Assembly (NCBI RefSeq): GCF_017114825.1 | Contig: NZ_JADEVO010000017.1 | Location: forward strand, 47,839-111,838 | Direction: 5' to 3' | Source of the DNA: Pseudomonas gregormendelii | GTDB lineage: Bacteria > Pseudomonadota > Gammaproteobacteria > Pseudomonadales > Pseudomonadaceae | DNA: 64,000 bases | Shown here: in pieces, positions 20,343-27,412 of the stretch | How positions within the stretch are numbered: position 1 is the first letter of the stretch | Layout of the letters: each line of letters starts with the position of its first letter | Made by a program: the position numbers and the translations under genes | Notes under the pieces: generated by a model | What the model was told of the DNA's origin: nothing | What the model saw: only the letters and a program-made list of their open reading frames with translations | The model's database searches: none

Positions 20343-21515
20343 TCAATTCAACTCATTGATTTCCATCAACTGCCCCAGCCGACTGCGAGTTCGCGCCAGG
20401 TCGATTGCATCACCACCCAGGCTCGCACTCAGCGAATGCTGGCTGACCAACGTCAGGTGTTTGTCCTGATCGTAAAGCACGTCGACCAGGTTGATAAACC
20501 GCTGCTGCGCGGCGATGGTGGTGTCGGCGAGCAGGGGCAGGTCGACGATGATCCAGTGGTTGAACTGTCGGCACAGTTCCAGGTAGTCCATGACGGCCGT
20601 GGGGTGTTCACACAGGTCGGTGAAAGTGAATCCGATCGTGCGCCGATCGCTGAAGCGGGCCTGCAGTTGACGGGTGCCGACAGACAGTTGCAGGGGCGGA
20701 GCATCAGCCTCGGGGAAATTCAACCGGCGTCTGATCTCCAGTGTGTCCGGCCAGAGGTAATGCCCTTGGGTGAAGACTTGCTGGGCGTGGTGCCGCGCCT
20801 GACTGCGGTAGTCGTGGGGCCCGCCGACTTCCATGACCTGCATTTTCGAGTTGATCAGGTCGATGACCGGTTTGAAGCGTGCGTGGTACAGCGGGTTTGG
20901 CAGCAAGCCTTCCGGCGGATAGTTTGAGGTGACCAGCAGCAGGATGCCTCGGCGAAACAGCGCCTGGAACAAGCGGGTAATGAGCATCGCGTCGCCGATA
21001 TCGTGGACGTGAAACTCGTCAAAACACAACACCCTACAACCGTCCAGCAGGTGTTCAAGGCTGTGTTCCATGGCATCGGTCTGCTCGCGATGAGTGAACA
21101 TTTCCTGATGCAGTTGGGCAAAAAACTGATGGAAGTGCAGCCGCTGTTTTTCGGCGATCGGGACGGCCTGGAAAAAACCGTCCAGCAACCAGCTCTTGCC
21201 CCGCCCCACGGCGCCGTGCAGATACAGCCCGGGAAGTTTTCGCTGCGCTGAGCCTGGCAGCAAGGGGGCGTAGTGCGCCATGCAATCGATCACGCGCTGC
21301 TGACTGTGGCTGAGGGTATAGCCTTGGGCATGCGCCTTGTGGCGAAAGTAGTCGTGGATCACCCTTGCGCTGGCCACCGGTGTAGTCGATGCCTTGGCAA
21401 ACAGGCGGCGCAGTGCCGGCCAACGTGGTGTGAGTCGCAAACGCTTGGGTGGTCGAACAGCCACTGGAATGTCACCCCGTGATTTTCTCGCCGGCGCCCC
21501 GCGCGGCGGCGGCAC
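20343..21515 (-). CDS. AFG1/ZapE-type ATPase
   Basis: AAA-type P-loop ATPase of 390 residues in the AFG1/ZapE family, whose E. coli member acts at the division septum. Walker A is GAVGRGKSWLLDGFF and Walker B is CFDEFHVHDIGDAM, followed by LLVTSNYPPEGL (sensor 1 region), a typical family run. Pseudomonads usually carry another copy near the 50S ribosomal L13 gene, so I do not assign zapE to this one. The N-terminal 40 residues are basic and poorly conserved, so a later start is possible. Confidence 0.83.
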   Translation of the reverse strand: MPPPRGAPARKSRGDIPVAVRPPKRLRLTPRWPALRRLFAKASTTPVASARVIHDYFRHKAHAQGYTLSHSQQRVIDCMAHYAPLLPGSAQRKLPGLYLHGAVGRGKSWLLDGFFQAVPIAEKQRLHFHQFFAQLHQEMFTHREQTDAMEHSLEHLLDGCRVLCFDEFHVHDIGDAMLITRLFQALFRRGILLLVTSNYPPEGLLPNPLYHARFKPVIDLINSKMQVMEVGGPHDYRSQARHHAQQVFTQGHYLWPDTLEIRRRLNFPEADAPPLQLSVGTRQLQARFSDRRTIGFTFTDLCEHPTAVMDYLELCRQFNHWIIVDLPLLADTTIAAQQRFINLVDVLYDQDKHLTLVSQHSLSASLGGDAIDLARTRSRLGQLMEINELN

Positions 21516-21555
21516 AGTTTAACCAAATGGGTAGTTTTGCTTCCAGCGCTGTGGG

Positions 21556-22308
21556 TCAAAACGTTTTCGTTTGCCTGAGCAACTGCGCCGCTGGCGTATC
21601 GCTGGGGCTGACCATTGCATAGTTATACCCGGCACCTGACCAGTACTCGGCCTGCAGCTCACCATCGCTGCGACTGCCTCGGGGTAGCAGGAAGTTCTTC
21701 GGCCCTGGCGGGCGCACGTAGAAGCTGATCTTCTGTCCGTTCCGGTTCTCGTAGACCACCATCGCCGCCGGCCCTTGCTCGGTGCTGAGCAGGCGCCCGC
21801 TGACCGGTTTGAAGCCGGCGTGAGCGAGGTCGGGAAGTCGGTTGGCCTGGGTGAAATAACGGTCTAGCCAGGCCTGCATGTCGCCCTGTTCGCCGACTTT
21901 GAAGTCCGCCGGCAACAGGCCTTGCTGTGCGATCAGACGATACGCCTGCATGGCATCGGCCATCGGTGCCGCAGCGCTGAGCAGGGTCATTTCCCGGGCC
22001 TGCCAGCCGCTGAAACCGCCAACGCCGACGGCCAGCAGCAGTACGGCGGCGCTGGCCAGGTGACGGCGGGATTGGCGCTTGAGCCCTTGGCGAATGAGCG
22101 CCGGCTGCAGCTGCGGATTGGCCGGTTGCTGCAGCGCGCCGCTCAGGTCGGCTCGCAACTGTTGGGCATCCTGCTGCCAGGCGCGCACGGTGGCGGCCAC
22201 GGGCGGATTGTTTGTCAGATAAGTTTCAACCAGAAGTCGGTCCGCCGCGCTGAGCTGGCAGTCGATGTAGGCGTGCAGATCACGCTCGTCAGGGGGCATG
22301 CTGATCAT
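21556..22308 (-). CDS. Anti-sigma factor (transmembrane)
   Basis: 250 residues. The N-terminal cytoplasmic part (about 1-80, DERDLHAYIDCQLSAADRLL) has the form of ECF anti-sigma domains. It is followed by one membrane helix at about 84-102 (HLASAAVLLLAVGVGGFSGW) and a periplasmic C-terminal domain. Its start overlaps the sigma gene stop (ATGA, 22305-22308), so the two are translationally coupled. It should hold the ECF sigma factor at the membrane until a periplasmic signal arrives. Confidence 0.85.
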   Translation of the reverse strand: MISMPPDERDLHAYIDCQLSAADRLLVETYLTNNPPVAATVRAWQQDAQQLRADLSGALQQPANPQLQPALIRQGLKRQSRRHLASAAVLLLAVGVGGFSGWQAREMTLLSAAAPMADAMQAYRLIAQQGLLPADFKVGEQGDMQAWLDRYFTQANRLPDLAHAGFKPVSGRLLSTEQGPAAMVVYENRNGQKISFYVRPPGPKNFLLPRGSRSDGELQAEYWSGAGYNYAMVSPSDTPAAQLLRQTKTF

Positions 22309-22829
22309 TTGAGTCTCCGCAGGGCAGGGCGGGTGATTTCACCTTCGCTGAGCTGGCGCAACGCCTGGCGGGCGCGGGACAGGCGGGACATCACGGTGCC
22401 AATGGGCACTTCGAGAATCTCGGCCACCGCTTTGTAGCTCAAGCCTTCGACTGATACCCACAGCAACAGTGCGCGTTGCTCGGTGGTGAGCTGGTCGAAG
22501 GCCTTGAGCGTCGATTGCGCGATCACCGTGCGCTCTGCAGACGGCTCGGCTTCTTCACGGCCGGTAAAAAATTCGAGCATTCGCGCATAACGCCGGGAGC
22601 GCCGGTAGGCGTCGAGGAACTGTCGATAGAGAATCGAGAACAACCAGGCGCGCAAGTCTCCCTCCGGGCGTTTGTCGCTCCAGCGTGAGAGTGCGCGCTC
22701 CAGGCAGGTCTGCACCAGATCATCGGCGCTGCTGGGATTACGCGTCAGGGACAGCGCAAATCGCCTCAACCTGGGAATGATTTCACTCAGTTGTTCGTCG
22801 ATATCGTTCATGAAGTTCTGACTAGTCAC
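22305..22829 (-). CDS. ECF-type RNA polymerase sigma factor
   Basis: 174-residue sigma-70-family ECF factor. Region 2 is visible in NPSSADDLVQTCLERALSRW and RAWLFSILYRQFLDAYRR. Region 4 is seen in LSYKAVAEILEVPIGTVMSR. The first start is a GTG at 22829; an ATG at 22811 (MNDIDEQL) is nearly as likely, since neither has a strong ribosome-binding site. Coupled to its anti-sigma and divergent from the catalase-like and cytochrome b561 genes, which are its probable targets. Confidence 0.9.
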   Translation of the reverse strand: MTSQNFMNDIDEQLSEIIPRLRRFALSLTRNPSSADDLVQTCLERALSRWSDKRPEGDLRAWLFSILYRQFLDAYRRSRRYARMLEFFTGREEAEPSAERTVIAQSTLKAFDQLTTEQRALLLWVSVEGLSYKAVAEILEVPIGTVMSRLSRARQALRQLSEGEITRPALRRLK

Positions 22830-22969
22830 TACGCTGTGGACCAGGAAGACGCTCGGCGTTCGAGGTTATTCCACGCGCGAATAAATAAACACCCGGTGAT
22901 GGAATAAACCGTCCGGGGGTTCGTCTGCTTGATTCTTCTCACTTGCGGCCACAGGCCCTGGAGTCTTTC

Positions 22970-24055
22970 ATGGTAGATCGCTCATCACCGCCCACCCGGC
23001 CACCGCTGAGCGCCACCAGCCTGGTGTTGCGCCTTGGCGGTATCGCTTTGGTGGTCGCCGCCGTTGCCGGGGCCTTTGCCTACGTCAACGGCACATTTGA
23101 CCCACAGCGGCTGACGCCGAAAAAACTGATCAACGTGCTGGAAACCAACAACGGCGTGCACCCGGGGTACCGGCGCAACCACTCCAAAGGTGTTTGCGTG
23201 ATCGGGCATTTCGAGAGCAGCGGAGAGGCGCGCAGCTACTCCAGCGCCCAGGTATTCAATGAAGCACGCACCCCGGTGGTCGGGCGGTTCGCGCTGCCGG
23301 CTGGCAATCCCTACGCACCGGACAGCAGCGTGCCGATCCGCAGCATGGCGCTGCGCTTTACCCAGGCCAATGGACAACAATGGCGCACCGGGATGAACAG
23401 CATGCCGGTGTTCCCGGTTGGCACCCCCGAAGCCTTCTATCAATTGCAGCAGGCCCAGTCACCCGTACCCGCCACCGGGAAACCCGACCCTGCGGCGGTA
23501 CCAGCATTCTTCGGCGCGCATCCGGAAGCAGCGCCGTTTCTGGCGTGGATCAAGACCGCCAAGCCTTCGGCCAGCTACGTGACTGAAACCTACAACAGCG
23601 TGAACGCGTTTTACCTGGTCAACGCCGCCGGTCAGCGCCAGGCGGTGCGCTGGAGCATGGTGCCGGTTGCCCAGGATTCACCCGGTGCGACGGCGCCGCA
23701 AGGCACCGATTTTCTCGAGCAGGACCTGGCCCAGCGAATGGGCGCCGGGCCGTTGCGCTGGCAGCTGAACATCACCCTGGCCAACCCCGGTGATCCGATA
23801 GACGATGCCAGCAAGGCCTGGCCCGAAGGGCGCAAGGTGGTAAATGCCGGGACTCTGGTGCTCGAAAACGTCCAGCCGCAACTCAGTGGCGAGTGCCGGG
23901 ACATCAACTATGACCCGCTGGTACTACCTGCCGGCATCGAGGGCTCGGGCGATCCACTGCTCGCCGCTCGTTCAGCCGGTTATGCCAGTTCCTACTTGCG
24001 TCGTACCAGTGAAGTCAGCCAGTTGCCCGCCGCCCAACAGGAGGCTCGCCAATGA
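22970..24055 (+). CDS. Catalase-family peroxidase (SrpA-like), membrane-anchored
   Basis: 361-residue haem catalase-related protein of the small, periplasmic SrpA-like group. An N-terminal signal anchor (about 24-44, LVLRLGGIALVVAAVAGAFA) precedes the catalase core. The distal His is in NHSKGVCVIGHFE, and the C-terminal YDPLVLPAGIE/GDPLLAARSAGY segment matches the proximal Tyr region. CTGGAG precedes the ATG at 22970. It overlaps the cytochrome b561 start by 4 bases. Together with the divergent ECF pair it looks like a peroxide-response module of the cell envelope. Confidence 0.87.
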   Translation: MVDRSSPPTRPPLSATSLVLRLGGIALVVAAVAGAFAYVNGTFDPQRLTPKKLINVLETNNGVHPGYRRNHSKGVCVIGHFESSGEARSYSSAQVFNEARTPVVGRFALPAGNPYAPDSSVPIRSMALRFTQANGQQWRTGMNSMPVFPVGTPEAFYQLQQAQSPVPATGKPDPAAVPAFFGAHPEAAPFLAWIKTAKPSASYVTETYNSVNAFYLVNAAGQRQAVRWSMVPVAQDSPGATAPQGTDFLEQDLAQRMGAGPLRWQLNITLANPGDPIDDASKAWPEGRKVVNAGTLVLENVQPQLSGECRDINYDPLVLPAGIEGSGDPLLAARSAGYASSYLRRTSEVSQLPAAQQEARQ

Positions 24056-24597
24056 GCACTCAACCGAACCACTTCGCGCCATTGGCGCGGTTGCTGCACT
24101 GGCTGATGGCACTGATGGTTATTGCCATGCTGTTTATTGGGGCAGGCATGGTTGCCTCGGTGTCCGAGCGTCATGAGTGGCTGATCCACCTGCACAAACC
24201 CTTGGGCATCGCCATTCTGGTGTTGGTGATCGTGCGCATCGTCGTGCGTTTCTCCACTCGACAGCCGCCACTGCCTGCCGATTTGCCGGGATGGCAAGTG
24301 CTCGCGGCCAAAGGCTCGCACCTGCTGCTATACGCATTGATGCTGGTACTGCCTCTACTGGGGTGGGCAATGATTTCGGCGGCGGGCGATCCGGTAATGC
24401 TCAGCAGTTCGTTGCAGCTGCCTTCGATTGTGCCGGCCAACGCGCAGGTATTTGCCATTTTGCGCAAGGCCCACGGGTACCTGGCCTACCTGCTGTTCCT
24501 GACCGTGTTGCTGCACCTGGCGGCGGCGCTGTTCCATGGCTGGGTGCGCCGTGACGAGGTGCTCGACAGCATGCTGCGGGGCAAGGACCGCGCCTGA
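24052..24597 (+). CDS. Cytochrome b561
   Basis: 181-residue, four-helix membrane cytochrome b with haem-ligand histidines in RLLHWLMALM, WLIHLHKPLG, GSHLLLYALM and AHGYLAYLLF...LHLAAALFHG. Its ATG overlaps the stop of the catalase-like gene (ATGA), so they are co-translated. By context it could pass electrons from the quinone pool to the periplasmic peroxidase. Different from the other b561 gene at 14105-14653. Confidence 0.9.
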   Translation: MSTQPNHFAPLARLLHWLMALMVIAMLFIGAGMVASVSERHEWLIHLHKPLGIAILVLVIVRIVVRFSTRQPPLPADLPGWQVLAAKGSHLLLYALMLVLPLLGWAMISAAGDPVMLSSSLQLPSIVPANAQVFAILRKAHGYLAYLLFLTVLLHLAAALFHGWVRRDEVLDSMLRGKDRA

Positions 24598-24602
24598 CTT
24601 CG

Positions 24603-24628
24603 ATGGCCGCAGCTGCAGCTGCGGCCAT
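24603..24628. terminator. Perfect 26-base palindrome between convergent genes
   Basis: The 26 bases equal their own reverse complement, centred on GCTGCAGC with arms ATGGCCGCA/TGCGGCCAT. It lies 5 bases after the cytochrome b561 stop and 6 before the M14 peptidase stop. No T-run follows, so it is a possible bidirectional hairpin terminator, not a certain one. Confidence 0.5.
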
Positions 24629-24634
24629 AGCCAA

Positions 24635-25786
24635 TCAGCGCAACACGTCAACCATGTCGGCAACAGTCGTCAGCACGTCCTTGCCCAACTGTTTGGAGCG
24701 CTTGCCCGACCAGCCCGTCAGCGGGTTCGGCGCGTCGTCGTTGTCCTTGAAGGGCATTTCCAGGGTCAGCGACAGGCAGTCGAATTTCTCGCCGACGCTG
24801 TTGCACGCCAGGGTCATGTTGGCTTTGCCCGGCTCATCGCGGGTGTAGCCGTGCTTGGTCTGGAAGTCCTTGGTAAGGTGCTTCAAATGACTGCGAAATT
24901 GCTCTTCGAGTTTGGCGAGCCGCGGGGTGTAACCAGGGTTGCCCTCGCAGCCGGCGGTGAACACGTAGGGAATCTCTTCGTCGCCATGAATGTCGAGGAA
25001 CAGGTCAACGCCGTAGCGTTCCATCCGTTGTTGCACGAACAGCACTTCGGGGCTGACTTCCTGGCTGGCGTTCTGCCAGGCGCGGTTCAGGTCCTGGCCC
25101 ATGGCATTGGTGCGCAGGTGGCCATGGAAGGCGCCGTCCGGATTCATGTTCGGCACCAGGTACAGATCGGCACTGGCCAGTAGTTTGTTGAGGACCGGGT
25201 CGTCGTGTTTTTCCAGGCGCTCAATCACACCTTCCATAAACCATTCGGCCATATGTTCGCCCGGGTGCTGCTGGGCAATCATCCACACCTTGCGTCGACC
25301 CTCGGCTCCGGTGCCTTTGCGCAGAAGCTGGATGTCCCGGCCTTCGACGCTTTTACCGGTAGCCAGCAGCTCGGTGCCGGCCTTGGTCAGCGCCTGCTCG
25401 ATCAGCCAGTCGTGCCGCCCGCGACTGTAGGGTTCGAAGTAGGCGAACCAGGCATGGGTAGCAGTGGCTTCCAGGCTGAAGCGCAGGCAGTCGCCTTCGA
25501 AGATGGTGGGTACCCGGAACCAATTGACGTGGTCATACGAGGCAACGGCCTGGTAACCGTCCCAGGCCTTGTTATAGGAGGACTTGCTGGCGTTACTCAG
25601 GCGAAACCAGTGCTCCTGGCCCACGTGCAGGCCGCTGGCCTTGAAGTGGAACCACTGGAAGTGCGGGCTGCGGGTATCGGGTCGAATGGCCAGCAACGCT
25701 TGCAGCGGATTGCTGATATCGATCACTTCAATATTGCCGCTGTCGAAATTTGCGCTGATGTCGAAAGAGGATTTAGCCACGGTCAT
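24635..25786 (-). CDS. M14-family carboxypeptidase (cytosolic carboxypeptidase-like)
   Basis: 383-residue zinc carboxypeptidase. An N-terminal beta-sandwich typical of cytosolic carboxypeptidases (about 1-125) precedes the M14 catalytic domain. Zinc ligands are HPGE (residues near 175) and the His of DLFLDIHGDEE, and the catalytic Glu lies in SLTLEMPFKDND. No signal peptide, so it is cytoplasmic. Bacterial members of this subgroup have poorly known peptide substrates. Convergent with cytochrome b561 and transcribed alone. Confidence 0.87.
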   Translation of the reverse strand: MTVAKSSFDISANFDSGNIEVIDISNPLQALLAIRPDTRSPHFQWFHFKASGLHVGQEHWFRLSNASKSSYNKAWDGYQAVASYDHVNWFRVPTIFEGDCLRFSLEATATHAWFAYFEPYSRGRHDWLIEQALTKAGTELLATGKSVEGRDIQLLRKGTGAEGRRKVWMIAQQHPGEHMAEWFMEGVIERLEKHDDPVLNKLLASADLYLVPNMNPDGAFHGHLRTNAMGQDLNRAWQNASQEVSPEVLFVQQRMERYGVDLFLDIHGDEEIPYVFTAGCEGNPGYTPRLAKLEEQFRSHLKHLTKDFQTKHGYTRDEPGKANMTLACNSVGEKFDCLSLTLEMPFKDNDDAPNPLTGWSGKRSKQLGKDVLTTVADMVDVLR

Positions 25787-26060
25787 AGTCGATTCCTGAA
25801 TATGATTTTTATGGCTGTTACTTTACACGCAGGGAAGGGAAAAATCGGGGAAATTGCCAGGAATTTGGGGGGCGTCCTCCTTGACGCCGACGCAGCTTAG
25901 AGACTGTGCGATTGATTCTCAAGTGCTATTTATCAATAGTTTGGCCCAATGTTACCGGGCCTCCCTTGCCAAGGAACATTCTTTTGATATCATCCGCGCC
26001 ATCGAATTTGCAGTGCCTGAAGACTTCATTAGCCTGAAGCCAAAAGCCAGAATAACTGGC

Positions 26061-26173
26061 AAAAAAAGACCCGGCAAAAAGCCGGGTCAAAAACCGTGAT
26101 TAGCCTGATGAGGAGATAGTCCAGGAGACCGACCTAAGGTCTCTTGGTCCATCGACTGATCTCGCGACCAGAT
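26061..26173 (-). ncRNA. prrF: PrrF-type iron-responsive sRNA
   Basis: On the minus strand a roughly 113-base RNA starts near CTGGTCGCGAGATCAG, contains CTCCTCATCAGGCTAATCAC and ends in a terminator (GACCCGGC, 5-base loop, GCCGGGTC, seven T). These are the hallmarks of PrrF, the Fur-repressed sRNA that silences iron-using genes (sodB, TCA enzymes) when iron is scarce. A Fur box overlaps its promoter. The start point is inferred from the -10 box. Whether it is the prrF1 or prrF2 equivalent cannot be said. Confidence 0.88.
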
Positions 26174-26175
26174 GA

Positions 26176-26207
26176 TGCAATAATAATCATTCTCGTTTGC
26201 AAGTCAA
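26176..26207 (-). promoter_or_regulatory. PrrF promoter with Fur box
   Basis: Minus strand: -35 TTGACT (26202-26207), 16-base spacer, -10 TATTAT (26180-26185). The 19 bases 26176-26194 match the Fur consensus at 14 of 19 positions, with the core ATAATCATT exact. Fur bound here would cover the -10 and block transcription when iron is plentiful. Confidence 0.82.
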
Positions 26208-26254
26208 ACGCTTTTCGCTGTTCGCCAGGGAAATTCTTTCCTGGTGCCTTCGTT

Positions 26255-26596
26255 TCAGCCCTTCTTACCTTCGTCAAGCGACCGATCCACCATGGCCCTG
26301 GCCATATCGATCAGGTGCACCGTCGACAGCGTCAGGTCCCGGCTGGCGCCTCGAAGGTTACTGGCCGACTCATAGGCAACGGAGGCCGCGCACCGCATCA
26401 GGTCAGAGGCATGTACAAGTGCCTCCTCGCTGCTGACGTTCTTGTTTACAGCAAAAAAGCGCGGTTGTTCGGGCTCTGCTGACACGGCTGGTTTCAAGTA
26501 ATGATCGAGCGCGCGCTGTGCGGCAGCGAAGCCCTGTGGCGAGTTGAGGGTGGTATCCATTGGCTCGTCGGGCAGGTCGGTGCTGGTGATTGCCAT
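26255..26596 (-). CDS. DUF6124-type protein
   Basis: 113-residue, probably helical cytoplasmic protein starting MAITSTDLPDEPM. AAGGAG lies 9 bases before the ATG at 26596, which rules out the much longer upstream extension. The pattern of AAQRALDHYL, then VSSEEALVHASDLMRCAAS and SRDLTLSTVHLIDMARAMVD fits the pseudomonad DUF6124 family (by recognition). Function unknown. It lies between the PrrF-type sRNA and a divergent S24-like regulator. Confidence 0.75.
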   Translation of the reverse strand: MAITSTDLPDEPMDTTLNSPQGFAAAQRALDHYLKPAVSAEPEQPRFFAVNKNVSSEEALVHASDLMRCAASVAYESASNLRGASRDLTLSTVHLIDMARAMVDRSLDEGKKG

Positions 26597-26645
26597 GGTG
26601 ACGTAAACTCCTTTTTTATGGTCAAATCCGTAAAACCAGATTAGT

Positions 26646-26660
26646 ACAAAACGTATTTGT
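26646..26660. promoter_or_regulatory. Candidate operator between DUF6124 and S24-like genes
   Basis: ACAAA-ACGTA-TTTGT is a 5-5-5 inverted repeat in the 129-base space between two divergent genes. It could be a binding site for the adjacent HTH regulator; evidence is position only. Confidence 0.3.
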
Positions 26661-26725
26661 TTCGACCAATTAAATAATACAGATTGTGTTTTGAGCGCGG
26701 ATAGGAGCCCGCGTATCGTGCCGAC

Positions 26726-27373
26726 ATGGATAAATGGATTGAATTGGTCAAGGCCAAGATGAGTGAGCTCAATATCACTCAGGAGATACTCGCAGATCGT
26801 CTTGGGATGTCGCAGGGTGGTGTTGGACACTGGCTGAATAAACGACGTCAGCCTGCTGTCGACGACATGAACCGTGTGCTGCAAGCCTTGGGCCTGGATT
26901 TCCTCGAAGTGGCAATGGTGCTCCGGGAGGTCGAGGCTTACGAGGAAGATAATCCTCCCTTGGCGCAGCGCTATAACCCTTCATTTCGCTACCCGATCAG
27001 TGATTGGCAAGACGCACAGCAGCTGCGCGATGGGGAGTTGCCGGTGTACGGTGCGACGCAGTTCGAGCTGTCCGACTACCACGCTCGTGGCGGCGCGTTC
27101 TGGCTCAAGGTAGAGGGTGATGCGATGAACGCGCCCAGTGGGCCGAGCATTGCCCACGACATGCTGATCCTGGTCGATCCGGAGGTTGAGGTGCTGCCCG
27201 GCAAGCTGGTGATTGCCCAATGGCCCGGCAGCGCCGCAGCCACTTTCCGCAAATTGATCGAGGAGGGCGGCCAACGTTACCTGGTCCCGCTCAACCCTAC
27301 TTATCCGAAGGCTTTGTACACTGCCGACTGCCGAATCATCGGCGTGGTCGTACAGGCCACCGCCAAGTTCTGA
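26726..27373 (+). CDS. HTH / S24-like regulator with catalytic Ser replaced by Ala
   Basis: 215-residue phage-type repressor-like protein. An N-terminal XRE helix-turn-helix (about 8-60, ITQEILADRLGMSQGGVGHW) is joined to a C-terminal S24 (LexA/CI) peptidase fold (about 105-215). The Lys of the Ser-Lys dyad is likely Lys176 (TFRKLIEEGG), but the nucleophile motif reads VEGDAMNAP, Ala133 (codon GCG) instead of Ser. It should not self-cleave during SOS. Divergent from the DUF6124 gene; no phage genes are nearby, so it is a domesticated regulator by inference. Confidence 0.83.
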   Translation: MDKWIELVKAKMSELNITQEILADRLGMSQGGVGHWLNKRRQPAVDDMNRVLQALGLDFLEVAMVLREVEAYEEDNPPLAQRYNPSFRYPISDWQDAQQLRDGELPVYGATQFELSDYHARGGAFWLKVEGDAMNAPSGPSIAHDMLILVDPEVEVLPGKLVIAQWPGSAAATFRKLIEEGGQRYLVPLNPTYPKALYTADCRIIGVVVQATAKF

Positions 27374-27412
27374 TCAGATCGGCCCTGCCAGGGGGTAGGA
27401 CCGTTCCTTGTT

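Noticed and set aside
20343..21515. Calling this gene zapE outright
   Set aside because: Pseudomonads usually carry another member of the family near rplM, outside this window, so orthology cannot be claimed here.
25854..26482. Plus-strand ORFs over the PrrF region
   Set aside because: They cover the sRNA terminator and Fur box and the antisense of the DUF6124 gene, with no ribosome-binding site.
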